Both the position numbers and the translations under genes were made by a program. This document shows, piece after piece, positions 1 through 7,122 of a DNA stretch of 23,484 nt (positions are counted from its first letter, which is position 1; each line of letters opens with the position of its first letter). The stretch is taken from the NCBI GenBank assembly GCA_964388435.1, contig CAYMAH010000057.1, positions 1 through 23,484 on the forward strand. Reading direction: 5' to 3'. This DNA comes from DTNV01 sp964388435 (GTDB taxonomy: Archaea; Micrarchaeota; Micrarchaeia; Norongarragalinales; UBA8480). The notes under the pieces were generated by a model. That model searched no databases, was not told the DNA's origin, and saw nothing but the letters and a program-made list of their open reading frames with translations.

Positions 1-77
1 ATAATAAAATTCGACTTTTTAACTAATCGAGTTAAAACATTTCAAAATTTTAAAAACCCGTTTTTTTACTAATCCTA

Positions 78-374
78 CTAGAGAACCACACCCAATATCT
101 TAAGTATTATAAGCAGTCCAACACCAAACAAACCCAAAACAGCGGTTATTATTATATTAACAATGTCAAGAGGTATCGTAAATCCGAAAAAATTCAAAAT
201 CAAAAGAACCGCCAAACCCAAAACAGTGTTGATGATAAACTTCTTCAATTTAACGATAATAAGAATAGCAATGACAATCAAAACCAATGCTATTATAATA
301 GTGGTTATGGAAGAAGCTGAAAAAACCGAGGTTAACTGCTGGGCAGTTGAGTTTGCAACGCTTGCCAAAGCCAT
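78..374 (-). CDS. BofA-like small integral membrane protein
   Basis: This 98-residue protein is almost entirely hydrophobic. After a short Ser/Thr-rich N-terminus it has a first membrane segment (about 23-41), a basic turn (KLKKF) and two more hydrophobic stretches (about 47-65 and 70-97). The central part, KKFIINTVLGLAVLLILNFFG followed by IPLD, an Asn-Ile-Ile stretch and a Gly-Xaa-Xaa-Gly-Xaa-Gly-like turn, resembles the pro-sigma-K processing inhibitor BofA family. In Bacillus BofA restrains an intramembrane metalloprotease; archaeal members have no known role and no sporulation function is implied here. A TATA-like element 23-32 nt upstream of the ATG and no Shine-Dalgarno suggest a leaderless transcript. 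No clear operon partner is visible; the first 77 bases carry no recognisable gene. Confidence 0.72.
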   Translation of the reverse strand: MALASVANSTAQQLTSVFSASSITTIIIALVLIVIAILIIVKLKKFIINTVLGLAVLLILNFFGFTIPLDIVNIIITAVLGLFGVGLLIILKILGVVL

Positions 375-396
375 GAAACTATTTTAACATCTTAAG

Positions 397-406
397 TTTT
401 TAAAAG
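397..406 (-). promoter_or_regulatory. TATA-like box of the BofA-like gene
   Basis: On the minus strand CTTTTAAAAAC lies about 26 nt before the ATG that ends at 374, the spacing expected when an archaeal transcript starts at or next to the start codon. Position and sequence only; not tested. Confidence 0.45.
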
Positions 407-989
407 CCTTTCTTTTTACGCTTTTTATCAGATTTTTTTTAAAAAAGATCGTTTTATAAGCAAAACCTTCTAACCTTAACAAGCAAAGATCGACGAGCAT
501 AAAAAAAAAGATTTAAATATTTTATAATTTCTTTTTTAAACACTAACCGTTTCTAATGATTATACCCTCTTTAGTACTGGAAGCAACGAATGGAGCATTC
601 TACTCATTCAAATAAAAACGCTGTTTACCTTGCTCTATAACCCCTCCTTTCATTCAACGCCTTTACCGCCTTTCTTAAAGCCAGACTTAAAATTGTCTTT
701 GACTTTTTATCAAATCAAACATTAATGCCAAACCCTCAACTTATTATTGAAAATACGGCGTTAAAAATTGCTTATCAAAATTTTCTTAACCAAAAGCGTC
801 AACAGTTGAACTATTCAAAATAAAATCGCCTAACCTCACTATACTGCTAACTTGCTTTTTTTTTTTTAAAATCCTTTCAACTGTTTTAAATCCCCTTAGA
901 AAGGCTTTTTTAACCTTCAAGCTCCTTTTAAAACAACAAAGAGCGACTTCAACGATTGACGAAGGTTGTTTTGGCTTTAGTCGAATAAG
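407..989. other. AT-rich intergenic stretch without a recognisable gene
   Basis: No convincing coding region is visible here. A minus-strand open frame of 80 codons (786-1028) is Lys/Phe-rich, matches nothing I recognise, and would run through the S-layer promoter, so I do not call it. A strong TATA-like element (GATTTAAATATTTTATAA, about 510-527) sits in the middle; it is nearly symmetrical, so it could serve either strand, and no ORF starts downstream of it within the expected distance. The region could hold a small RNA or the degraded remains of a gene; the sequence does not decide. Confidence 0.5.
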
Positions 990-1003
990 AAAAGGTTTAA
1001 ATA
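990..1003 (+). promoter_or_regulatory. BRE/TATA promoter of the S-layer gene
   Basis: A purine-rich BRE-like stretch (AAAAGG) runs directly into TTTAAATA at 996-1003, a near-ideal archaeal TATA box. Transcription should begin near 1025-1030, leaving a leader of roughly 105-110 nt before the ATG at 1135. A long leader is uncommon in this window, where many genes look leaderless, and suits a very highly expressed mRNA. Confidence 0.65.
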
Positions 1004-1097
1004 TGTTTGAGTTTGTAATGAATACCAAATTTTTACCTTTCCAGGTTGAATTTTCATTTACCTACAAGGATTGGTGAAAATTTATTGTTTTGATATA

Positions 1098-1118
1098 AAG
1101 CAGGGCTCGTCCCTGTTT
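1098..1118 (+). promoter_or_regulatory. Hairpin in the S-layer mRNA leader
   Basis: AAGCAGGG (1098-1105) pairs with CCCTGTTT (1111-1118) in an 8-bp stem (one G-U pair) around a 5-nt loop, CTCGT. It ends two nucleotides before the Shine-Dalgarno GAGGTG at 1120-1125, which is 9 nt from the ATG at 1135. It could stabilise the message or keep the ribosome site exposed; function is inferred from position only. Confidence 0.5.
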
Positions 1119-1134
1119 AGAGGTGTTAGAGAAA

Positions 1135-3648
1135 ATGAAAAGTTTGAATGTAAAGAAAATCGCCGTTGCTGCAATAGGAGCGGCAATGATTGGAGCGGCC
1201 TTCGCAGGAGCTGTCACGGTTCCTTCAAGTCTGTCCAGCTATCAGTTCTTCAGCAACGGATCACCACAAGTGAAAATCGTTGTCGGAAGCGCTGCACAAG
1301 CAAGCGACGCGATTGCAGCTGCCAACATAGCGGCAATGATCGGAAACCTTGCCTACACCAGCACTCCTGTTTCAATAAACGGAGAGAGCGGTTTGGCATG
1401 CACTGGAAGCGCGGGAACTGCAAGTTGCGGTGGAGGAAGCGCGACCATCCAAGTAACCACGCCTGGAATCAACCCGGCAACAGCCTACCAAATGACCACT
1501 TTAATTGACAGTTCTTTAAACGCCAATTACACTTCAGGTTTAACCAGCCAGAATAGGAACTCCACTTTTTCTTTCAGTACAGGAGAAAGTGCAATGACTA
1601 GTAGTAGTGGTGTAGATAGTGTAAATGCTAAAATAACTCCTTCTCAAACTCCAGTGTTGCATACAACCACTTTGAACATAGGTAGTAATAGCATTCAAGA
1701 AGAGGAAGATATTTACGCTGGAGCTTCCAACCAATTCTCCACAACCTATAATAACGTTATATCCAACCAAATGGCAGCTTACTACGTAGCAAGCTTTACC
1801 GGAGCACTTCCAATGTGTACAAACACTGGAAACACTATTGCCAACTGTGATGTGGGTGGAAGTCAAAATTATATCAACGATTCAAGAAACATCATTCAAT
1901 TCTTAGGACAGCCTTGGGTTGTAGAAGGTTTTACGTACAACAACGCTTCTAATTCCGTTACTCAATTAACCCTTGGACAAGAAAGCTCTTACCAACCTCA
2001 AATGGCCCCAGGACAAACAATAACCGCAAGTAACGGAGTTAAAATAACTTTAAACTCTATCAGTTCGACCACTCCTTTGCAAGCTTCATTCAACGTTACA
2101 GCTACAGACGGAACCACTCAAGTTATAACTCTTGGAGCTCAAAATGATGCTAGCAGTGGCGCATACCAACAATCAGTTGATGGTATTACAATTTCAGTGG
2201 AAAAAGTCTTCCCAGGAATTACAGCAGGAGTGCAATACGCTCAGGTTTCAATATACAGCAACCAAATATACTTAAGCGGATCAGGAGGCCCTATAACCGG
2301 TGCTTCAATCAGCAGCTCAAACCAATGGTATTCTTACTTCCAACAAGGTACCAATGGAGCTAGTCAAGGAATCTCAAAAATCATAATAGTCCCTTCCACA
2401 ATCGGCAGTCAGCAACAATCAGGAACCTCATTCTCTTTAACCCCTTCATTCCCATTATACAACCTTAACTACATTGGTTTGACAAACGTCACTACAACCC
2501 CAATAACCTTCTCAATTCAAACCCCTCAAACGATAAACGTTAACCAGTCAACTGGATGCACAGGTCAATTGAGTTTCAATGCAGTTCAAATAAGCCCTTC
2601 AAGTTCAGACGAGTTGTACGACACTGCTACGGGAAACACTTTCAACACTGGTTACTTAGCTATAAACAGTGGCACTACTTATCCATCAAATTCAAGTTGC
2701 CTTTTGTCAGCAGCTGTTCCTGGAATGGTTTATTATCCAAATCCTAACAGTGTAAACAACTACTATATAAATACCTCCGCTTCAAACGTTCAGTTTAAGT
2801 ACAGTTCTTCTTTAAACAGCTGGCCAAGCCTTATTTGGGTGGACAACAGTCCAAATGGATATGATGTTGTTGGAATTCAAGAAGCTACCACAGGAGTAGA
2901 AGAAAACAGTGGAATTTTCCCAGCCAGCATAACAGCCTTCCTTAACTTGAACACAAGTTCAAGCACAAACCAATTCACAGATGGAATTAATTCAACCACT
3001 TCAGACTCGCTGTTCTACAATGACAGTTCACCTTTAAGTAACGGAACGACCTTCGGCACTCAAAAAGTCAATTTCATAACTGACAGGGGAAGCGTGTTCT
3101 CTTCAATAGGCTCAACCTCTTTCACCATCAACTACGCGGACAGTTTAGCTGGAGTTGAATACACTTTAACCCCAAGCGGAGTGAACGCTTCAGGTTCAGG
3201 CGCTAACACTGCAAACTACTCCTTAACTCAAGGCCAAAGCCAGAGTTTAGGCGGAGGGTACAGTATAACCTTAGCGTCAGTTGGAAGTGGAAGTTCAACC
3301 TCAACCGGAGGAAACGCAACAGTAACCGGAGTTACCGGTTTGGCTGCTTCACCTGCCAATGCAGACACGGTTGTTCCATTGAACACCGCTTCAACGCCTT
3401 TGGTAGAGTTCGACAGTCAAGCTTCAACCACCCAACCATTAATCGTGGTAGGAGGGCCGATGGTCAACACAGTAGCTGCAAGCCTTGCTAGCCAAGGAAG
3501 CGTGAGTTTGAACGCACCTGGAGACGCTGTCGTTCAGCAGATTGCAAACGATATTCTAGTCGCCGGGTACACCGCCGCGGACACTCAAAGCGCTGCGAAC
3601 GCGTTGATAAGCTGGATGGCTCAGAACGCTGCGAGCATAGCTCACTAG
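1135..3648 (+). CDS. S-layer protein
   Basis: This is the main cell-surface lattice protein. From the ATG at 1135 it is 837 residues, starting with a basic stretch and hydrophobic signal (about residues 7-26, ending AAFAGA). The N-terminal motif IVVGSAAQASD followed by AIAAANIAAMIG matches the archaeal S-layer N-terminal domain of Methanococcus-type proteins. The C-terminal end (LIVVGGPMVNTVAA, later AGYTAADTQSAANALI) matches the corresponding C-terminal domain. Between them lie long Ser/Thr/Asn-rich beta-type regions with many N-glycosylation sequons and a recurring Gly-Gln-Xaa-Xaa-(Thr/Ser)-Leu/Ile-type strand motif. A GTG at 1123 could also start the frame, but GAGGTG at 1120-1125 is correctly spaced for the ATG at 1135. 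Codon use changes inside the gene: GC-richer at both ends, AT-rich in the middle. Confidence 0.93.
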   Translation: MKSLNVKKIAVAAIGAAMIGAAFAGAVTVPSSLSSYQFFSNGSPQVKIVVGSAAQASDAIAAANIAAMIGNLAYTSTPVSINGESGLACTGSAGTASCGGGSATIQVTTPGINPATAYQMTTLIDSSLNANYTSGLTSQNRNSTFSFSTGESAMTSSSGVDSVNAKITPSQTPVLHTTTLNIGSNSIQEEEDIYAGASNQFSTTYNNVISNQMAAYYVASFTGALPMCTNTGNTIANCDVGGSQNYINDSRNIIQFLGQPWVVEGFTYNNASNSVTQLTLGQESSYQPQMAPGQTITASNGVKITLNSISSTTPLQASFNVTATDGTTQVITLGAQNDASSGAYQQSVDGITISVEKVFPGITAGVQYAQVSIYSNQIYLSGSGGPITGASISSSNQWYSYFQQGTNGASQGISKIIIVPSTIGSQQQSGTSFSLTPSFPLYNLNYIGLTNVTTTPITFSIQTPQTINVNQSTGCTGQLSFNAVQISPSSSDELYDTATGNTFNTGYLAINSGTTYPSNSSCLLSAAVPGMVYYPNPNSVNNYYINTSASNVQFKYSSSLNSWPSLIWVDNSPNGYDVVGIQEATTGVEENSGIFPASITAFLNLNTSSSTNQFTDGINSTTSDSLFYNDSSPLSNGTTFGTQKVNFITDRGSVFSSIGSTSFTINYADSLAGVEYTLTPSGVNASGSGANTANYSLTQGQSQSLGGGYSITLASVGSGSSTSTGGNATVTGVTGLAASPANADTVVPLNTASTPLVEFDSQASTTQPLIVVGGPMVNTVAASLASQGSVSLNAPGDAVVQQIANDILVAGYTAADTQSAANALISWMAQNAASIAH

Positions 3649-3654
3649 AAAAAA

Positions 3655-3730
3655 AAGAGTTTTTTTTGATTTTTTTTTAAAAGAAAGGGGGTTTGTTTTT
3701 TTTCCCCTTTCTCTTTTTCTATTTTTTTTT
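3655..3730 (+). terminator. T-runs and hairpin after the S-layer gene
   Basis: Just after the stop codon come runs of T (3660-3678). Then AGAAAGGGG (3682-3690) can pair with CCCCTTTCT (3704-3712) around a 13-nt T-rich loop, followed by further T-runs. T-runs are the usual archaeal termination signal; the added 9-bp stem resembles a bacterial intrinsic terminator and may stabilise the 3' end of this abundant mRNA. Confidence 0.6.
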
Positions 3731-3735
3731 AAATC
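3728..3735 (+). promoter_or_regulatory. TATA-like box of the surface glycoprotein gene
   Basis: TTTAAATC lies about 24 nt before the ATG at 3755, with no Shine-Dalgarno between, implying a leaderless transcript independent of the S-layer mRNA. Confidence 0.5.
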
Positions 3736-3754
3736 TTTCAATTGTGTTTAGAAC

Positions 3755-4972
3755 ATGGACTTAAAGGGAATCGCCTGGAAACTCATTGCATTCATCTTAA
3801 TAGTAGCCTTCATAATTCAATTCTTTCCCTTGCAAAACCAAAACCAGTCAACCCAGCCAATTGTAAACGCTTCAAACTATAACGGAACATTATCACTGAA
3901 CGCGAGCATAAACTTTTTTGACGGAAATAACTATGTTTTCTGCAATTCAACCCTTCAAAACAGCGTTTCAACCGCCCTTCAAAACGCTTTCAACAACAAA
4001 ACCCTGTTTCAAGGAACCGTTCAACAACTTGGAATGGAATTCCTGGTTCAAGACTCAAACTATTCAACCGTTGTAAACCAAGTCAGATTCGCGTTGAAAA
4101 ACTACTGCAACCCGGTGATTTTCAGGGAAGCTGGTGTTCAAGTGACAGACCCTAAAATACAAGTAAACACCACGCAAGGACAACAACTGGAATACCTAAC
4201 CAACTACCAATTCGGGGCATACGCAGTGTCAAACGGAGTAGCGTTTGAAACAATAAACAATCTAACTTTATTCGGAGTGCCTGCGATGATAAGCGACAGC
4301 GCTGCTGGTTTAAACGACAACATCACGCTTCAAGGACAATTAAACTTTGCAAACAATTCAATTCAAGGAGTCAAACTAGTTCAAATAACGTTCAACCCCT
4401 CACTGTCATTTATAAACGGCCAGTTAAACGCTTCCATTCAAAACTTCACTGGCTTTGAAGCAGTCCTATCAATACCCTGGAACGAAAGAAACGAAAACCT
4501 AACCCTGTTCAACACCACACCCTCAATCAATTTAAACAACACAGTCATTGTAAAAGGAAACGCTTCCACCCCCCAACCGGCTTTAAACGCTTCTTTCAAC
4601 GGCAATTACACTACTTTTGAATTCCCCTCAAACTTCACCAATCAAAGCCTTTTGAATTTTTCAAACGCCCTCTTTCCATACAGTACTTTCACTTTCACTT
4701 TCAACTCTTCAGACTCTTTTGAAAACGTTTCAACCGAAATCCAAAAAATAGGATACAACTTCACTTTATATAAACAAGCGGTTTTCTCATTCAATGAAAC
4801 TGATTTTCTTGAAAAATTCGGCTTCTACAACAACTCGTTTCTGACAGGCTTGACAGGAAACCTCAACACAGGAGACAATCTGATTCTAAATATTACGGGT
4901 TTGGCTGAAGACGGCGCGGTGGTAAACATCCAAGCGATTGAAGGCAATCTTAAACCTTATCAACTCAACTAA
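3755..4972 (+). CDS. Membrane-anchored, sequon-rich surface protein
   Basis: I do not recognise a family for this 405-residue protein. One hydrophobic segment (about residues 8-25) follows a short basic N-terminus, so it is probably anchored by an uncleaved signal with the rest outside the cell. The outer part is strikingly rich in Asn-Xaa-Ser/Thr: by eye about 25 or more N-glycosylation sequons (for example NAS, NGT, NST, NFT, NLT), spread over the whole length. It has only two cysteines, in YVFCNS and NYCNP, which could form a disulfide. It follows the S-layer gene on the same strand and is likely a heavily glycosylated accessory envelope protein. Strong Asn/Phe/Thr bias with AAC codons matches the local style, so there is no sign of recent transfer. 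Confidence 0.75.
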   Translation: MDLKGIAWKLIAFILIVAFIIQFFPLQNQNQSTQPIVNASNYNGTLSLNASINFFDGNNYVFCNSTLQNSVSTALQNAFNNKTLFQGTVQQLGMEFLVQDSNYSTVVNQVRFALKNYCNPVIFREAGVQVTDPKIQVNTTQGQQLEYLTNYQFGAYAVSNGVAFETINNLTLFGVPAMISDSAAGLNDNITLQGQLNFANNSIQGVKLVQITFNPSLSFINGQLNASIQNFTGFEAVLSIPWNERNENLTLFNTTPSINLNNTVIVKGNASTPQPALNASFNGNYTTFEFPSNFTNQSLLNFSNALFPYSTFTFTFNSSDSFENVSTEIQKIGYNFTLYKQAVFSFNETDFLEKFGFYNNSFLTGLTGNLNTGDNLILNITGLAEDGAVVNIQAIEGNLKPYQLN

Positions 4973-5063
4973 TTTATTTTGTAAGTATTTTAAAAACCTA
5001 CCCCCTTATTTATCAAACTTTTAACATCAACTTTTGCTTTATTCTAAAACCATGCAAAATGAA

Positions 5064-5071
5064 TTTAAATT
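5064..5071 (+). promoter_or_regulatory. TATA-like box of the FKBP/sulfur-carrier genes
   Basis: TTTAAATT predicts a start near 5092-5097. The leader carries a clear Shine-Dalgarno, GAGGA at 5106-5110, 6 nt ahead of the ATG at 5117. Confidence 0.5.
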
Positions 5072-5116
5072 TATCCTATTAAAATAAGTCAATACTAAAA
5101 AAAAAGAGGAAAGAAA

Positions 5117-5671
5117 ATGAGATTTCTCGAAGTAGAACTTGGATTTAAAAAAAAAGAGGATAAAACCTTCAAAACGAGCTCTGTATGCGTGGTGGTTGGA
5201 GAGCGTGCTCTTCCAAGAGCGCTTGACGAGGTCCTTGAAAACGCCGTGGTTGGAGCTGAATCATTTTTAACTTTAAACCCTGAAAACAGCTTCGGATTCA
5301 GAAACCCGAATTTAATCAAGGTAGTTAAACTAAACAAGTTCAAGAAACAGGGCATCCAACCCCTGCCCGGAATGACACTCTTATTCGACGAAGTGCCGGG
5401 CAAGATAAAAAGCGTCAGCGGGGGAAGAGCAGTGGTGGACTTCAACCCCGAATTGGCTGGGGAAACGCTTGAATGCTCTTATAAAATACTAAAAGACTTC
5501 AAAACCGACGAGGAAAAAGTAATCGGCTTCGGCGAGAAACTAGGAAAGGTAAGCTTCAAAAACAACGTTGTGACAATAAAATTAAACAGCGCCACAAGCG
5601 AGGAAGAAAAGCAGAAATTCAAGTCATTCGTGGACAAACACTCAAGCTACACAAAAGTGGATTTCGAGTGA
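5117..5671 (+). CDS. FKBP-type peptidyl-prolyl isomerase (SlyD-like)
   Basis: This probable prolyl isomerase and chaperone of 184 residues has the archaeal/SlyD arrangement: an FKBP half (about 1-68) with VVVGER, ALDEVLENAVVGAE and LNPENSFGFRNP, which correspond to the family's vGxgxlxxaLegmxvGe and PexayGxrdp blocks; then an insert-in-flap chaperone region (about 69-118) with GKIKSVSGGRAVVDFNPELA, equivalent to the V.VDFNHPLAG signature; then a C-terminal extension. The usual His of that signature is replaced (DFNPELAG) and the N-terminal FKBP segment is short, so isomerase activity may be weak and the chaperone role dominant. Its TGA overlaps the GTG start of the next gene by two bases, indicating coupled translation. 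Confidence 0.8.
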   Translation: MRFLEVELGFKKKEDKTFKTSSVCVVVGERALPRALDEVLENAVVGAESFLTLNPENSFGFRNPNLIKVVKLNKFKKQGIQPLPGMTLLFDEVPGKIKSVSGGRAVVDFNPELAGETLECSYKILKDFKTDEEKVIGFGEKLGKVSFKNNVVTIKLNSATSEEEKQKFKSFVDKHSSYTKVDFE

Positions 5672-5862
5672 AACTTAAAATATCAATCAAAAGCAAAAAC
5701 AGGCTGAAGCAAATCGAAATTAAAAAAGGAAGCGTTGTCCAAGACGCAGTGAAAGGAGGCGAGACCGGCGTGTTCAAAGTCAACGGAAAGATAGCGCACC
5801 CCAAAAAAACCTTGAAGGAAGGCGACGTAATAGAGTTTATAAGAGTGGTTTACGGAGGGTAA
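5668..5862 (+). CDS. Ubiquitin-like sulfur carrier (MoaD/ThiS/TtuB type)
   Basis: This 64-residue beta-grasp protein ends in VVYGG, and the terminal Gly-Gly is the hallmark of MoaD, ThiS, TtuB and archaeal SAMP proteins that are adenylated and thiocarboxylated at the C-terminus. Internal features fit: an early beta hairpin (LKISIKSKNRLKQIEI), a DAV helix, VNGKIAHPKKTLKEGD and a final strand. The GTG start (5668-5670) overlaps the TGA of the FKBP gene. The following gene is a TtuA/Ncs6-like thiolase, which in characterised systems takes sulfur from just such a carrier, so tRNA thiolation is the preferred role. A ThiS or molybdopterin role cannot be excluded from sequence, but no gene of those pathways is nearby, and no E1-like activating enzyme is seen in the window. 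Confidence 0.82.
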   Translation: MKLKISIKSKNRLKQIEIKKGSVVQDAVKGGETGVFKVNGKIAHPKKTLKEGDVIEFIRVVYGG

Positions 5863-5908
5863 GCACCGTGACAAACCACCTTAACCTGTTTTTGTGATTT
5901 AAAAAAGA

Positions 5909-5916
5909 TTTAAAAA
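5909..5916 (+). promoter_or_regulatory. TATA-like box before the tRNA thiolase gene
   Basis: TTTAAAAA lies 48-55 nt before the ATG at 5964 in a very A-rich gap, so the thiolase may be transcribed separately from the sulfur carrier as well as by read-through. A-richness makes this call weak. Confidence 0.3.
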
Positions 5917-5963
5917 AAAAAAAAATTTTTCAAATAATCAAAAAAAAGGTTTTTTTCTCAAAA

Positions 5964-6878
5964 ATGGTTAAATGCACTCTATGTGGAAGGGAAGCGGTCG
6001 TCAAGCTAAACTACAACGGGTTTTCGCTGTGCGAAGGCTGCTTCATAAAGCAATTCGAAAAAAGAGTCAGAAAAGCAATAAGAATGTCGGGGTTTTTAAA
6101 AAGAGGGAAAAGAATAGCGGTTGGAGTGAGCGGAGGCAAAGACAGCGCCGCGGTGCTAACGGTTTTAAACAAATTCAACTCTAAAATAGGAGCGGTGCTA
6201 ATGCCCGTTCTAATAGACGAGGGAATAAAAGGATACAGAAACAAAGCCAAATTACAAGCCGAAAAACTATGCTCCTCGCTAAAACTAACGCTTAATGTCT
6301 ACACCTTCAAACAACTATTCGGCTTCGACTTGGACGAGATTATGAGCTTAAAACCAAAACGCGAGGCGTGCGCTTACTGCGGAGTGTGGAGAAGATGGGC
6401 GTTGAATAAAGCCGCTCTTGTTGACCTAAACGCAGATTTTCTTGTGGTGGGCCACAACGCCGACGACATGGCTCAAAGCCTTCTAATGAATCTGCTGAGA
6501 AACAACTCTCTCACTCTTTCAAGAAGCGGGGGCATTGAAACGGGAAAGAAAAAAAAAATGTTCTCCACCAGAGTCAAACCGCTTATTTTTAATCTGGAAA
6601 AAGAAAGCGCCATATACTGTTTTTTAAAAGAAATACCTTTTTATTTAGGCGAGTGTCCCTACTACAACGGGTTCAGGATGAAAGTAAAAGATTTTCTCAA
6701 CGAAATAGAAAATGTTTATCCGGGAAGCAAGTTCGCCCTAAGCAACGCCTCGCTGTCAATTCAAAAAAACCTGCCCTCTGACAAGAGAAAAATATTCAAC
6801 TGCTCTTCATGCGGGTTCTACTCCTCCACTCAGAAATGCATGGCCTGCACGCTGAAAGAAGAAGCCCAAAACCTTTAA
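5964..6878 (+). CDS. ttuA: tRNA 2-thiolation enzyme, TtuA/Ncs6 family
   Basis: This 304-residue ATP-pyrophosphatase activates a tRNA uridine and replaces its oxygen with sulfur. In order: an N-terminal zinc site (C4/C7 and C23/C26); the PP-loop SGGKDS at 56-61; the CAYC pair C136/C139 and a third cysteine C231 (GECPY), which correspond to the three cluster-binding cysteines of TtuA; GHNADD at 163-168; and a C-terminal zinc site C280/C283 and C292/C295. All the cysteines needed by the iron-sulfur type of this family are present, so it should be active. The family includes TtuA (2-thioribothymidine at position 54 in thermophiles) and NcsA/Ncs6 (wobble U34); sequence alone does not settle which. 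The preceding gene encodes the likely sulfur donor. It ends two bases from the convergent S17e gene. Confidence 0.9.
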   Translation: MVKCTLCGREAVVKLNYNGFSLCEGCFIKQFEKRVRKAIRMSGFLKRGKRIAVGVSGGKDSAAVLTVLNKFNSKIGAVLMPVLIDEGIKGYRNKAKLQAEKLCSSLKLTLNVYTFKQLFGFDLDEIMSLKPKREACAYCGVWRRWALNKAALVDLNADFLVVGHNADDMAQSLLMNLLRNNSLTLSRSGGIETGKKKKMFSTRVKPLIFNLEKESAIYCFLKEIPFYLGECPYYNGFRMKVKDFLNEIENVYPGSKFALSNASLSIQKNLPSDKRKIFNCSSCGFYSSTQKCMACTLKEEAQNL

Positions 6879-6880
6879 AA

Positions 6881-7084
6881 TCAGGAAACCGCTTCAGAGT
6901 TTGACTTTCTAACAAGCCTATCCAAAGCCCCGGCCAGCTTGTTCAACTGAACGCTGTTCTTCAAACCATAACTTTCCTTAAGCTTCTGCTTAATCTCGCT
7001 GAAACCCCCCTTAAAATCCTTGAACTGCCCCTCAAAAAGCCTTTCAGCTGTTTTGTGTATCTCAAAACTTTTCGTTCTTCCCAA
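6881..7084 (-). CDS. rps17e: Ribosomal protein S17e
   Basis: This small basic protein of the archaeal/eukaryotic 30S subunit reads MGRTKSFEIHKTAERLFEGQ and later DFKGGFSEIKQKL and LNKLAGALDRLVRK, matching the S17e pattern of a short MGR(V/T)(R/K) start, a Lys/Ala/Glu helix, DFxxNK and a final (N)KIAGYxTRLxK helix. The usual length is about 60-80 residues. A GTG at 7090 could start the frame, but its GGTGG Shine-Dalgarno would touch it; the TTG at 7084 is 7 nt from that GGTGG and gives the conserved MGRTK start, so I choose TTG. It is convergent with the thiolase gene with a two-base gap, and lies just downstream of tRNA-Gln on the same strand. Confidence 0.75.
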   Translation of the reverse strand: MGRTKSFEIHKTAERLFEGQFKDFKGGFSEIKQKLKESYGLKNSVQLNKLAGALDRLVRKSNSEAVS

Positions 7085-7122
7085 AATCACACCACCTTTT
7101 TTTTTCTAAAAAATAAAATCAA

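Noticed and set aside
786..1028. Minus-strand 80-codon open frame
   Set aside because: No recognisable family, low-complexity Lys/Phe composition, and it would overlap the S-layer promoter.
1071..1508. 145-codon plus-strand frame overlapping the S-layer start
   Set aside because: Cys/Arg/Asn-rich out-of-frame translation of the S-layer gene; no family features.
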